Shown here piece by piece: positions 41,615 to 51,073 of a stretch of 64,000 bases of DNA. The notes beneath the pieces are model-generated. The model worked only from the letters and a program-made list of their open reading frames with translations. It did no database searches and was not told the origin of the DNA. Position 1 is the stretch's first letter, and every line of letters begins with the position of its first letter. The stretch is from Sphingomonas sp. DG1-23 (GTDB taxonomy: Bacteria; Pseudomonadota; Alphaproteobacteria; Sphingomonadales; Sphingomonadaceae): contig NZ_JAVAMA010000005.1 in NCBI RefSeq assembly GCF_030730875.1, positions 62,001 through 126,000 on the forward strand, written 5' to 3'. The position numbers and the translations under genes are program-made.

Positions 41615-43180
41615 ATGGCGAGTTCGAGCGCGCCCGCAGCCGATCGCAAGGCGGGGGCCTATGCCTGGTACGTCCTCGTCGTCCTGTTCCTCGTCTACGC
41701 CTTGAATTTCATCGATCGCCAGATCCTGACGATCCTCGCCCCGCACATTCGCCGCGATCTCGGGCTCAGCCACGCCGATATCGGCTTTCTCTACGGCACG
41801 GCATTCGGCGTGTTCTACGCGCTGTTCGGGATTCCGCTCGGCCGGCTCGCCGACAGCTGGCACCGCGTCCGGCTGATGACGATCGGGCTCGCGCTCTGGT
41901 CGTCGATGACCGCGCTCTCCGGCCTGTCGCGCAACGGCCTCCAGCTCGCCGCCGCGCGGATCGGCGTCGGGGTCGGCGAGGCGACGGCGAGCCCCTCGGC
42001 CTATTCGCTGATCTCGGACTGGTTCCCCAAGCGCCAGCGCGCCACCGCGCTCGCGATCTATTCGGCGGGCATCTATTTCGGCGGCGGCTTCTCGCTGTTC
42101 CTCGGCGGCGCGATCGTCGACTGGTGGAATGCGGCTTATCCGGTCGATCCGCCGTTCGGATTGGTCGGCTGGCAGGCGGCATTCATGGCAGTCGGCCTGC
42201 CCGGGCTGGTCCTCGCGCTCTGGGTGCTCACCCTGCGCGAGCCGATGCGCGGCCTCTCCGAAGGGCTGGTCGCGCCGCCCCACCCCGCGCCGTTCAGGAG
42301 CTTCCTCGAGGATCTGCTGACGATCATCCCGCCGCTCACCCTGATCGGCGCCGCCCGCAACGGGGCGGCGGCATTTCTCCGCAACCTCGTTGTCCTCGCG
42401 CTAGTCGCTGCCGCAGCCTACGCGCTGATCCGATTCGACGGTCCGAAATCGGACAAGCAATGGCTCGCGGTCGGCATCGGCGTGTACGCCGTCTACAGCT
42501 GGTCGGCGGCGCTCCGTCACCGCGACGCGGCAACCTTCAGGCTGATCCTCGGCACCCCCGCTTTCCTCGCGGTGGTGCTCGCCTACGGGCTCAACGCCTT
42601 CCTGGCCTACGCCGTCGCCGGGCTCGCCCCCAGCTATGCCGTGCAGGTCTTCGGCATCACTGCGCGCGAGGCCGGGCTGTGGATCGGCGGTCCGGCGATC
42701 CTCGGCGGTTTCCTCGGCGTCACGCTCGGGGGGATCGCCGCCGATCGCCTGCGCCGGCGCTGGCCGTCGGGACGGATCATGGTGATCCTGTTCGGCAGCC
42801 TCGCGCCCGTGCCCAGCCTCGTGATCGCTTTCACCACCGCCGACAAAGCCTTGTTCTACGCAATGCTGCCGCTCACCCAGATCTTCGCCAGCTGCGCGCT
42901 CGGCGCCGCCGCGGCGGCGACGCAGGACCTCGTCCTGCCGCGGATGCGCGGCACCGCCACCGCCGCCTTCTTCATCGGCACCACGCTGATCGGCCTCGCA
43001 TTGGGGCCCTATCTGGCGGGCCGCGTCGCCGATCTCAGCGGCAGCCTGTCGACCGGCATCCTGTCGCTGCTCGTCACGCTCCCGCTCGCGCTCGCCGCCG
43101 CGATCGCCGCGTTGCGCCTCGTCCCCGCCGCCGAGGCGAGCCGCGAGATCCGCGCCCGGGCCGCGGGCGAGCCGCTATAA
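41615..43180 (+). CDS. MFS transporter, spinster-like
   Basis: 521-aa major facilitator with 12-14 helices. Family A-motif GRLADSWHRVRLMTIGLALWSSMTA follows helix II, and the N-terminus has ALNFIDRQILTILAPHIRRDLGLSHADIGFLYGTAF, the sphingomonad spinster-type opening. A long central loop (about 220-260) contains two extra hydrophobic stretches (FLRNLVVLALVAAAAYALI), making the protein about 80 aa longer than most. Substrate unknown. GAGGAGAG is 5 bases before ATG. Confidence 0.9.
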   Translation: MASSSAPAADRKAGAYAWYVLVVLFLVYALNFIDRQILTILAPHIRRDLGLSHADIGFLYGTAFGVFYALFGIPLGRLADSWHRVRLMTIGLALWSSMTALSGLSRNGLQLAAARIGVGVGEATASPSAYSLISDWFPKRQRATALAIYSAGIYFGGGFSLFLGGAIVDWWNAAYPVDPPFGLVGWQAAFMAVGLPGLVLALWVLTLREPMRGLSEGLVAPPHPAPFRSFLEDLLTIIPPLTLIGAARNGAAAFLRNLVVLALVAAAAYALIRFDGPKSDKQWLAVGIGVYAVYSWSAALRHRDAATFRLILGTPAFLAVVLAYGLNAFLAYAVAGLAPSYAVQVFGITAREAGLWIGGPAILGGFLGVTLGGIAADRLRRRWPSGRIMVILFGSLAPVPSLVIAFTTADKALFYAMLPLTQIFASCALGAAAAATQDLVLPRMRGTATAAFFIGTTLIGLALGPYLAGRVADLSGSLSTGILSLLVTLPLALAAAIAALRLVPAAEASREIRARAAGEPL

Positions 43181-43269
43181 CCGCACGACATAGCCGCACG
43201 ATCAGCGGCCGGCTTCCCGGCAAGCGCGCGGTGGGCTAGCCCGGTACGACCAGAGCCAGGGGAGCGGTT

Positions 43270-44820
43270 ATGTCTCGACGTCTGACGCGGCGACAGCTGA
43301 TCGGCGGCGCCGCGGCGGCGGGCGGATTGGCGAGCTGGCCCGGCCGCGCGATGGCGGCCGCCGAAAGCATTCTGTTCCGCGAGGTCCTGCTGGTCGACGG
43401 CACCGGCGCGCCGCCGCGGCTGGCGGACGTGCTCGTCACCGGCGACCGGATCGCCCGGATCGCGCCGCCGGCCACCCGCACACGGCTCTCGGCCACGCGG
43501 GTGATCGCGGGCGAGGGCCGGGTTCTCGCGCCGGGCTTCATCGACACCCACAGCCATGGCGATCCGCTCGAGCAATCGTATGAGAGCTTCCTCGCAATGG
43601 GCGTCACCACGATCACGCTCGGGCAGGACGGCAGCGGCCCCAGGATCGGCAAGGATCTCGATCTGCGCCCCTGGCTGAACGCCGTGGATCGCGCGCGCCT
43701 CGACGTGAACGTGGCGACGCTGTCGAGCCACGGCACCCTGCGGCGCGCGGCGCGCATCCCCGACGCGGTCCGCCGCCCCGATGCCGCCGCGCTCGCGCGG
43801 ATGGCGGCGCAGCTCGGGGCCGAGCTGCGCGCCGGCGCATTCGGCCTGTCCTACGGCCTCGAATATGTCCCCGGCATCTATTCGGAGACCGCCGAGCTGT
43901 CCCGCCTCGGCCGCGTGGTCAGCCGCCGCAACGGCGTGGTGATGAGCCATATGCGCTCGGAGAATGACGAGGAGATCCATGGCTCGATCGACGAACTGAT
44001 CGCGTCGTCGCTGCCGGCGCGTCCGCACATCTCGCATCTCAAGCTGGTGTTCGGCAAAGGCGAGCGACGCGCCCGCGCCTTGCTCGATTTCCTCGCCGCG
44101 AAGCGCCGCGCCGGGATCGATCTCACCGCCGACGCCTATCCCTATACCGCCGGCTATACCGGCATCGCGATCCTCTTCCCCGAATGGGCGCTGCCGCCCA
44201 CCGATTACGCCGCGATCGTCGCCGCGCGCCGGCAGGAACTGCGCGACCATCTCGAGAAAAGAATGATCCGCCGCGGCGGCCCCGAGGCGCTGCTGCTCGG
44301 CACCGCGCCTTATGCCGGCAAGACCCTCGCCGAAGCCGCGCGCGACGCGGGGCTGCCCTTCCCGGACTTCCTGATCAAGATCGGCCCCGAAGCCGGCTCG
44401 GGCGCGCATTTCACCATGGACAAGGCGCTGCAGGACGCGCTGCTCCTCGATCCCTTCGTCGCGATCTCGACCGACGGCGGCCCCGGCATGCGCCATCCCC
44501 GCGCCACCGGCACCTATGCCAAATGGATCGAGGAATATGTCGTGCGCGACGCGAAGCTGCCGGTCGAGCAGGCGATCCGCAAGGCGACCGGCTTTCCCGC
44601 AGGCATTCTGCGGCTCCCCGATCGCGGCGTGATCCGCATCGGCGCCAGGGCCGATTGCATCCTGTTCGATCCGGCGAAGGTCAAGGCGCGCTCGACCTAT
44701 GTCGATCCCTTCGCGCGCGCCGAAGGCATGGATCTGGTGATGGTCAACGGCACGCCCGCCTTCGAGCGCGGCACGCGGATCGCCGCGGCGGGGCGGCTGC
44801 TCCGCGCCGGCCAGCGGTGA
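43270..44820 (+). CDS. Tat-exported N-acyl-D-amino-acid deacylase-like amidohydrolase
   Basis: 516-aa metal-dependent hydrolase of the D-aminoacylase branch. Twin-arginine leader MSRRLTRRQLIGGAAAAGG; barrel entry LAPGFIDTHSHGDP with the HxH metal site; later THDG-like region replaced by STDGGPGMRHPRATGTYAKWI and the DLTADAYPYTAGYTG and SHMRSENDEEI motifs typical of N-acyl-D-amino-acid deacylases. Periplasmic. Follows the MFS gene by 89 bases; both might serve uptake and cleavage of a D-amino-acid conjugate (inference). Confidence 0.9.
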   Translation: MSRRLTRRQLIGGAAAAGGLASWPGRAMAAAESILFREVLLVDGTGAPPRLADVLVTGDRIARIAPPATRTRLSATRVIAGEGRVLAPGFIDTHSHGDPLEQSYESFLAMGVTTITLGQDGSGPRIGKDLDLRPWLNAVDRARLDVNVATLSSHGTLRRAARIPDAVRRPDAAALARMAAQLGAELRAGAFGLSYGLEYVPGIYSETAELSRLGRVVSRRNGVVMSHMRSENDEEIHGSIDELIASSLPARPHISHLKLVFGKGERRARALLDFLAAKRRAGIDLTADAYPYTAGYTGIAILFPEWALPPTDYAAIVAARRQELRDHLEKRMIRRGGPEALLLGTAPYAGKTLAEAARDAGLPFPDFLIKIGPEAGSGAHFTMDKALQDALLLDPFVAISTDGGPGMRHPRATGTYAKWIEEYVVRDAKLPVEQAIRKATGFPAGILRLPDRGVIRIGARADCILFDPAKVKARSTYVDPFARAEGMDLVMVNGTPAFERGTRIAAAGRLLRAGQR

Positions 44821-44821
44821 T

Positions 44822-45559
44822 TCATTCCGGCGGAGGATGACCGACGGCGCCCGATCGCAAGGCGTGGATCGTCCGCCGCTCGAACCCCGCCAGATCCGCC
44901 GCGGCGCTTCGAAGCACTGCCTTGTCGAGCTTCAGAACCGCCCTGCCATCGGCGAGCATCAGGCCAGCGTCACAGGCGATGGCCAGCGTGCTCAAATCGT
45001 GCAGTGCGGTTATCAGCGTAAGGCCTTCATCGACCATCGCCCGCAGCGCCTCGCGCAGATCGAATGCCGCTACGGGATCCAGCCAGTTGAACGGCTCGTC
45101 GAGGACGACGATGTCCTTGCCCTCCGCGAACGCCGCGGCGACGGCGATCCGCTGCCGCATCCCGGCCGAGCAATCGCCGATCCAGCGGCCGAGCAGCATG
45201 TCGAGGCCCAGCGCTTCGCGCAACAGGCGCGCTCCCGGTCGCTCCAGCCCGGTGCCGAGGAATGCGAGCAGGTCACGGCCGCGCAGCGCGTCCGGCAATT
45301 TGTCGGCCGGCGGCGCGAAGCCGATGCGCGAGGCGCGGCCCGCCCGATCCCCGGCGCATTCGTCGCCGAGGATCCGGCACGACCCGCCAGCAAAGGGCAG
45401 TCTGCCGGCAAGCGCGCGCAACAGGCTCGTCTTGCCGGATCCGTTCGCGCCGATGATCCCGGTCCACGACGCTTTCGGGATGCGCAGATCGACGTCGCAA
45501 ACGACGCCGCGGCCGGCACGCTCGACCGACACGGTCGCCAGATCGATCAGAACCGTCAT
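44822..45559 (-). CDS. ABC transporter ATP-binding protein
   Basis: 245-aa ATPase. Walker A GANGSGKTS at 37-45, a Q-loop replaced by FAPPADKLPD (no Gln obvious), degenerate signature DCSAGMRQR, Walker B IVVLDEPF followed by NWLDP D-loop, and H-loop in LITALHDLS. Resembles ABC-2/CcmA-type exporters' nucleotide-binding subunits. Its ATG overlaps the TGA of the membrane protein upstream by four bases, so the two are coupled and probably form one transporter. Confidence 0.9.
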   Translation of the reverse strand: MTVLIDLATVSVERAGRGVVCDVDLRIPKASWTGIIGANGSGKTSLLRALAGRLPFAGGSCRILGDECAGDRAGRASRIGFAPPADKLPDALRGRDLLAFLGTGLERPGARLLREALGLDMLLGRWIGDCSAGMRQRIAVAAAFAEGKDIVVLDEPFNWLDPVAAFDLREALRAMVDEGLTLITALHDLSTLAIACDAGLMLADGRAVLKLDKAVLRSAAADLAGFERRTIHALRSGAVGHPPPE

Positions 45560-46596
45560 GCGAGAAGCCAGACCCTCGCCCTCGCGCGGCGGTGCAGCGC
45601 CCAGAGCATGGCGGCGGCCATGACGGGAAGCGCAGGCGGCAGAGCGAAGGCCGTCAGGACGAGGAGGCCGGCGAGCAGCGAGAATGCCAGCTCTGCGAAG
45701 CGCTCGCCGTAAATTTGATAGGCGAGCAGCCGGATCGCGAACAGGACGAGCGCCCCGACGGAGACGGCCGCCACGGTCCCCGCGACGAACGGCGCGAAAC
45801 CGAACCAGCAGATCGGCACCGCTATTCCGGCGAACAGCGCGGCGGCGCGGGCGTGCGCATACAGGATGCGCCACGGCCCGTGCCCGGCCAGCCGCATGAA
45901 TTCGACGACATGGTGGTCGATCGAGGTCAGCGCGAGCATGAGCACCGCGGTCACTACGCCGGCGACCGCGCCCAGCGCATTTTCCCGCAGCACCGGAAGC
46001 GCAAGCGCGAGCAGCAGCATCGCCGCAGCCGTCAGACCGGCGGCCGGCTGGTGCGCTCCTGCGCGGATCGTGCGGATCGTGCGGCCCGGCCGCATGCCGC
46101 CGATCCGGATATTGGCCGGATCCAGCCGCTGGATCAGCTGCCCCGCCACGGCCCCGACCAGATAGCCGGGCAGCGTGACCGTCAGGATCGATGGCCGTGC
46201 GAGCAGCGTCAGGACGGCCAATGCCGCGATCCCGAGCGCGTGCCAGACGAGCAGATAGCGGCGGCGGCTGGCACTTCGGATCGCATCGGCGGCGAGCGTG
46301 CCGTCGGCCGCGTGAAACCGCAACCGCGCGGCGACGAGGCGGCCCGTCCCCAGTCCGATGACGGCGCCGGCGCCGAGACCGACCCATATCGCGGTCGTCC
46401 AGGCCTGCGCCGCGAGCGCCGATCGCACCATCGCCAATCCCGCCGCGAGCATCGCCCCGGCGATCAGCCGGTCATGCCAGCTCGCAAAAGTCCCCCGCGC
46501 CAGATTGATTGCGATGCGGCAGTCATAGCGGAACAGGGCATTGCCGGCGGGCAGCGTCGCGACGATCCTGAGGAGAGTGCGACGGAGCCACGACAC
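45556..46596 (-). CDS. Polytopic membrane protein, putative ABC permease partner
   Basis: About 346 aa from GTG 46596, with roughly nine to ten hydrophobic helices (e.g. LIAGAMLAAGLAMV, YLLVWHALGIAALAVLTLLA, AAAMLLLALALPVL, AVAGVVTAVLMLALTSI, PICWFGFAPFVAGTVAAVSVGALVLFAIRLLAY, LAGLLVLTAFALPPALPVMAAAM). No family recognised. Position and coupling to the ABC ATPase gene indicate the permease. The true start is uncertain since no ribosome site is apparent. Confidence 0.75.
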   Translation of the reverse strand: MSWLRRTLLRIVATLPAGNALFRYDCRIAINLARGTFASWHDRLIAGAMLAAGLAMVRSALAAQAWTTAIWVGLGAGAVIGLGTGRLVAARLRFHAADGTLAADAIRSASRRRYLLVWHALGIAALAVLTLLARPSILTVTLPGYLVGAVAGQLIQRLDPANIRIGGMRPGRTIRTIRAGAHQPAAGLTAAAMLLLALALPVLRENALGAVAGVVTAVLMLALTSIDHHVVEFMRLAGHGPWRILYAHARAAALFAGIAVPICWFGFAPFVAGTVAAVSVGALVLFAIRLLAYQIYGERFAELAFSLLAGLLVLTAFALPPALPVMAAAMLWALHRRARARVWLLA

Positions 46597-46648
46597 CCGA
46601 TCAGGATAGCGCAAAGGCCGGTATCCGCAATCGGCGCGCCTCGCTCGC

Positions 46649-47854
46649 TCAGCCCCGCGGCTTGCGCAACGCCTTGCACAGCCCGTCGGCCGCCAGCGCA
46701 ATGCGCGATTCGGCGCTGGTCCGGTTCGACGGATCGTTGGTCACGCCGCGCGTCTCGGTGTTGAAGGCGAGCAGGCTGCCGATCCTTTGCTCGGGGCACA
46801 GGCTCAGATAGGCGCGAAAGCCGTTCTGGTCGCCATTATGGCCGATGATCCGGATACCCGCGCTTTCGTCGACGAAGAAGGACAGCCCGCTCCATGTCGT
46901 CCTTGCCATCCGCCCCTGGGTGAAATCCTCTCCCGCAGAGATCCGCGGCCGCCACATCTCCTCGAGCGACGCGCGCTTCAGGACCAGATCATATTCGGCC
47001 GCGCGCGCCGGATCGCCGAGCAGGAAAGCGAGATATCTGGCCATGTCGGGGAGCGGCGCGTTGAGCCCGCCGTTCGACACGGTCACCCCGGTATCGACGT
47101 CGAACGGCGCCGCGATCCTTTTGCCGTCGCGGATATGGTAACTGTGCGAACGGTGCGGCAGCAGATGCGGCGGGGTGCGATCGAAATAGCTCGCATGCAT
47201 GCCGAGCGGCTTGAGGATGTTCTTGTCGACATAGACTTCGAAATCCTCGCCCGACAGCCGCTCGATCACCTGGCCGAGATAGACGATCCCCGGATTGGAG
47301 TAGCCGAACCGGCTGCCGGGGCGGAACTGCACGTCGGTGTACGGCAGCATCGCCACCAGTTGCGCCCAGCTTCTGGGTTCGAACGGCTGCCAGTCGCGAT
47401 CGCGCCAGCGCCACGTCCCGCCGCCGAAGCCGGCGCTGTGGCTCATCAATTGGGCGAGGGTGATCGCATCGGTGTCGCCGAAGCGATTATGCACCGCGGC
47501 GAGCTCGGGCACGTAGCGGATGACCGGATCGTCGAGCTTGAGCAGCCCGCGGTCGCGCAATTGCAGGATCGCGATCCCGGTCATCGTCTTGGTGATCGAC
47601 GCCCAATGATAGATCGTCCGCGCGTCGACCGGAACATGCGCCTCGGCATCCTGCTCGCCGAGATGGTCGGCCGCGATCGTCCGGCCGTCGCGCACCACGT
47701 AGAAGCTGCTTCCGGCGATCCCCGCCTTTCGCACTTCGGCGCGGTGCAGCGCCCGGAACGTGTCCAGCGCCCGGTCGAGCGCGGTCTCGTCGGCCGCGGC
47801 CGGCGTCGCGACCAGCGACATTGCCAGCATCAGCCAGCCGACGCGCCGGGACAT
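46649..47854 (-). CDS. Exported beta-lactamase-family serine hydrolase
   Basis: 401 aa with signal peptide MSRRVGWLMLAMSLVATPAAAD. Class C/esterase fold motifs: SxxK in SITK (Ser86, Lys89) and YxN in YSN (Tyr185, Asn187); IIGHNGDQNGF replaces the KTG triad. Typical of EstB/penicillin-binding-like hydrolases acting on D-Ala peptides or esters in the periplasm. AAGGAG precedes ATG 47854. The membrane protein/ABC gene pair follows 52 bases after, and may be co-transcribed. Confidence 0.92.
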   Translation of the reverse strand: MSRRVGWLMLAMSLVATPAAADETALDRALDTFRALHRAEVRKAGIAGSSFYVVRDGRTIAADHLGEQDAEAHVPVDARTIYHWASITKTMTGIAILQLRDRGLLKLDDPVIRYVPELAAVHNRFGDTDAITLAQLMSHSAGFGGGTWRWRDRDWQPFEPRSWAQLVAMLPYTDVQFRPGSRFGYSNPGIVYLGQVIERLSGEDFEVYVDKNILKPLGMHASYFDRTPPHLLPHRSHSYHIRDGKRIAAPFDVDTGVTVSNGGLNAPLPDMARYLAFLLGDPARAAEYDLVLKRASLEEMWRPRISAGEDFTQGRMARTTWSGLSFFVDESAGIRIIGHNGDQNGFRAYLSLCPEQRIGSLLAFNTETRGVTNDPSNRTSAESRIALAADGLCKALRKPRG

Positions 47855-47920
47855 GGCGATCTCCTTATTTGCCCAGGCGGGGCAATCTGCGGGCGCAACG
47901 GCGAAGGCGCAACCCGAAGG

Positions 47921-48493
47921 TCAGGCGAGAAGCACATACGCCGCGCCGAGGCAGGCGCAGGTGCCGAGCACGGGCAGCACGCCGAGCCGGAACCGGAACA
48001 CCGCCACCACCGCGCCGGCCGCGAGCAATAATGCCGGCCAGTTGATCGTCGCGAGCACCGGCACGTCGAGCGTTCCGCCGGCGAAGATCCACAGGAAGCA
48101 CGGCACGAAAGTCACCCAGGTGGTGAGGATCGCGCCCGGCGTCGCGGCGAGCAGCGGCGGCAGCCCGGTCGCGGTGCGAAACGCGGCGAGGAAGCCGACG
48201 AACTGGGTCACCATGATCAGCGGCCCCGGCGTGGTCTCGGCCATGCCCAGCCCGTCGAGCATCTCGCCGGGCTTCAGCCAGCCGAACGTGGTCACTGCCT
48301 CCTGCGCGACATAGGCCAGCACCGCATAGGCGCCGCCCAAGGTCACCACCGCGAGCTGGAACACCCGCCTGCGGGTCGACGAAGCGGCGGATCAGCCACG
48401 GGCAGGCGATGCGGTCGACCTTGGGCCGGGCGCGCCGGCGGTGCCGATCAGGCGGAAAAGCTTGTCGCAGCTTATGGCATTCAATTGCGGCAT
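47921..48493 (-). pseudogene. Collapsed chromate-resistance locus: rhodanese/ChrB fragments joined to the C-terminal half of ChrA
   Basis: Reading 48493 leftwards: MPQLNAISCDKLFRLIGTAG matches the N-terminal opening of rhodanese-ChrB proteins. A jump and frameshift lead to [21 protein letters not shown], the ChrB domain core. A second jump enters [50 protein letters not shown], the start of the second half of the ChrA chromate transporter, continuing to its end at 47921. Hence two internal deletions removed most of chrB and the first half of chrA. An open frame of 147 aa remains (47921-48364, GTG start). Functional export is unlikely. Confidence 0.85.
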
Positions 48494-48617
48494 GACGCGT
48501 CCTCTAAAGGCTGGGGACGCGATGCTTCAGCCTGCCGCCTCATGGGGAGATCGCGATCCCCATGCCGGCTTCTTGCCCGTCACGCCGCGGCCTTGTCGAC
48601 GCCGGCGCCGCGCCCGC

Positions 48618-49148
48618 TCACATCGCCTGGAACACCCCGCAGGCGATGCGTCCGCCCGAATTGCCCGAAGGGTCGGTCTTGTAGTCGTCGGCCTGGGCGT
48701 GGATCACGATCGCCGCGCCGTCCTCGTCGAGCAATTGCTGATAGGTGCCGCCGGGGAGCGTGAAGATCGTCCGGTCGCGCCCGCCCGCCGCGACTTCGAG
48801 ATTGGGCATGTCGCCGGCATGCGGACCTGCGGGATTTTCCTTGCCGTGCTGGTGCGTGGTCGGGTTCCAGTGCGGCCCGGCGCTGGCGAAGTCGGGCGCG
48901 GTGCATTTGCCGACCGCATGGATATGGGTGCCGTGCGGCCCTTCGGGCAGATTGCCCGCCTCGACGATCACCCGGATCGCGCCGTCGACTTCCTCGGCGA
49001 CCGCAGTGCCGATCTTCTCGCCCGCCGGGTTCATGATGTCCGCCTGCGCGCGATAATGCCCCGCCATGTAGCGCGCATTCTGCTCGGGCGTCGCGCACCC
49101 GCCCAGCATCGCCGCGGCCCCGATCGCCACCATCGCCACGCGCTTCAT
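48618..49148 (-). CDS. sodC: Cu/Zn superoxide dismutase lipoprotein
   Basis: 176-aa periplasmic lipoprotein that dismutates superoxide. Leader MKRVAMVAIGAAAMLGGC carries the lipobox. All metal ligands are in place: HGTHIHAVGKC, GPHWNPTTHQHG, GPHAGDMPN and IVIHAQADDYKTDPSGNSGGRIACGV (with the conserved Arg and disulfide cysteines). The start is MKRVAM (49148); in-frame codons further upstream have no ribosome site. Confidence 0.95.
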   Translation of the reverse strand: MKRVAMVAIGAAAMLGGCATPEQNARYMAGHYRAQADIMNPAGEKIGTAVAEEVDGAIRVIVEAGNLPEGPHGTHIHAVGKCTAPDFASAGPHWNPTTHQHGKENPAGPHAGDMPNLEVAAGGRDRTIFTLPGGTYQQLLDEDGAAIVIHAQADDYKTDPSGNSGGRIACGVFQAM

Positions 49149-49210
49149 CTCGTCACTCCCTGAACTGTCCGCTTCTCTAATGGACCGTCGCCGCGCCGGT
49201 TCCAAGGGGG

Positions 49211-50236
49211 TCATGAGCTGCCGAGGCAATCCCCGTCGCGCTTCCCGCTCACGCTGCCGACGTCGAGCGCGATCTTGGCCCGCCGCGAGAAGGTCAGCGC
49301 CTGCCACCGCCCGCTATTGCCCACCGCGGTCCGGCTGCGCAGAAAGGTCAGATGGAGCAATTCATATTGCTCGGGATCGATCCGCCCCTTGTCGAGCATG
49401 CAGCGCCACTGCGCGAGGTTCCACGCGAAATCGCGCCCCACCCCGTCCTGGTCCAGGCTGCGGCTGAGCCCGTCATACCAGTCGAAGATCGCGCGGAGCC
49501 GCTCCGCCCGCTCGCTCGCGGGCATCGCCGCCAATTTGCCGCGCAGCCGCGCGAGATCGCCATCGGCGGGGAAGAAGCCCTGCTGCACCTTGGTATCCAC
49601 CGCCCAGCGTATCTTGCGCATCGTGATCGGCTGGCCCGGAAACACCCGCAGCAGATCGGTGCGCACCTCGAGCAGCAAGGCGACATAGGCGTCGGTCTGC
49701 ACCTGCAGCATCGCGTCGCTCTCGAAGATCGCGGTGAGCTCGCGCAGCATCGCCGCATTCAGCTTGCCGTCCGGCCCGTGCGCGGCGAGGATTCCCGCGC
49801 GACATTTGTCCTTCACCGGCACTTTCAGGCAATCGCGCGAGAACAGCAATTTTCCGTAGACCGGCGCCAACGCCTTGCGCGTCCGCCCGAACTGGCCGCG
49901 CAGCCGCCGCTTCCACGCCTTGAGCACCGGCTGCAGGCTGCCGGTGCCGTAATTCCACTGGCTCATCCCCACCGACATCAATTGCCCGTCGAAATTCCCC
50001 ACCGGCATCGCCCAGCAGCCCATCGTCTCGGGGATCGCGGTCTCGGCCATCCGCGCGAAGATCGCCGCCCGGTCGAGCCCGATCTCGCCGAGCAGGGCTG
50101 CCGCCTCCGGATCGATCCGGAGGAAAGCCGCGTCGCCGACGCGCCGGCATTCGGGCAAGGGCGTGGGCGCCGCCGCCGGCAGGCCCTGCGCCGCCGCGCC
50201 CGCGCTCGTCAGCAATGCGCTTGCTGCGAGCAACAT
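49211..50236 (-). CDS. Exported hypothetical protein
   Basis: 341 aa with N-terminal signal MLLAASALLTSAGAAAQG. Contains WAMPVGNFDGQLMSVGMSQWNYGTGSLQPVLKAW, several paired cysteines (GCWAM, DCLKVPVKDKC), LTAIFESDAMLQVQTDAY and DWYDGLSRSLDQDGVGRDFAWNLAQWRCML, and a basic C-terminus. The SxGxSQWNxGTGSL segment is reminiscent of soluble lytic or chitosanase-like glycosidases, but I cannot assign it. 57 bases downstream of a terminase-small-subunit-like gene on the same strand. Confidence 0.75.
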   Translation of the reverse strand: MLLAASALLTSAGAAAQGLPAAAPTPLPECRRVGDAAFLRIDPEAAALLGEIGLDRAAIFARMAETAIPETMGCWAMPVGNFDGQLMSVGMSQWNYGTGSLQPVLKAWKRRLRGQFGRTRKALAPVYGKLLFSRDCLKVPVKDKCRAGILAAHGPDGKLNAAMLRELTAIFESDAMLQVQTDAYVALLLEVRTDLLRVFPGQPITMRKIRWAVDTKVQQGFFPADGDLARLRGKLAAMPASERAERLRAIFDWYDGLSRSLDQDGVGRDFAWNLAQWRCMLDKGRIDPEQYELLHLTFLRSRTAVGNSGRWQALTFSRRAKIALDVGSVSGKRDGDCLGSS

Positions 50237-50292
50237 CGCGCCGCGTCCCGGTCCGTGCCGCAAATCCCTTTCCCCCGATGGTCGCGTCGAGC

Positions 50293-50973
50293 CTATGCCC
50301 CGCCTTCCCAGCCCGCAACCGGGTAAAGCTCCGCCGCCTCGAGCGCCGCCAGCTCGGCGCGCAATTCGGCGTCGTGCACCGCCGCCTCGGCGATTTCCCC
50401 GGGGGTTTCGGCCGGCTTGCGCCCGTCGCCGCGGCAATGCGGGCAGGCCACCGTCCCCGCCACGCTGCGCATCTCGATCTCGGCCAGCTTGCGCATCAGC
50501 GCGTCTCTGGCGCCCGCATAGCGTCGCCCGTTCTCGAACCAGCCGCCCGCCGCTTTCGCCGTTTCCTCGGCATATTTCTCGAGCGCGGCCTGCCCCATCC
50601 CCTGCCGGATATCCTTCAAATCGCCGCGCTGGAGCATCACCCGCAGCAGCGAATCCGAATAGCGCTTCCTGCGCGAGATCTCCCTGCCCTCGCGCGTCAC
50701 CACTTCGTCCCAGCCGAGCACCGCGCGATCGAACGCGGCCTGCTCGACATTGGCCATGCCGCGCGCCTGCGCCCGCGCCCATGCCGCGGCGAATTCCGCC
50801 GAATCGCGCCGCGCGCGATAGGCCGAGGTGCTCGAGATCGCCGCCGCACGACAGGCGTCGCGCACGCATCCGGTCTCGCGCAGCCGCTCGAGGAATTTGC
50901 GCTGCCGCGCCGGTGTCCAGCCGTCCGCCCGCGGCCGCCGCCCCGGCAGATGCTCCTTGTTCGCTCGCATCAT
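50293..50973 (-). CDS. Helix-turn-helix protein resembling phage terminase small subunits
   Basis: 226 aa from ATG 50973. N-terminal part GWTPARQRKFLERLRETGCVRDACRAAAISSTSAYRARRDSAEFAAAWARAQ has the layout of a DNA-binding HTH as in terminase small subunits and related sphingomonad proteins. A C-terminal SVAGTVACPHCRGDGRKP could be a partial zinc ribbon (only two Cys plus His). There is no large terminase or other phage gene, so a domesticated or stand-alone regulator is likelier. A GGGGGAG lies about 10 bases before the start. Confidence 0.72.
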   Translation of the reverse strand: MMRANKEHLPGRRPRADGWTPARQRKFLERLRETGCVRDACRAAAISSTSAYRARRDSAEFAAAWARAQARGMANVEQAAFDRAVLGWDEVVTREGREISRRKRYSDSLLRVMLQRGDLKDIRQGMGQAALEKYAEETAKAAGGWFENGRRYAGARDALMRKLAEIEMRSVAGTVACPHCRGDGRKPAETPGEIAEAAVHDAELRAELAALEAAELYPVAGWEGGA

Positions 50974-51073
50974 TCCGACTCGCTCCCCCGCTCCGAGAGA
51001 ACCAGATAAACCGTCATTTCCTATTTTAAAATAACCAAATGGGATATACACAAAGCGCGTATTCGTCGGCCGG

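Noticed and set aside
50293..50973. Prophage at the terminase-small-subunit-like gene
   Set aside because: No large terminase, portal, capsid, integrase or attachment site in the surroundings; composition matches the chromosome.
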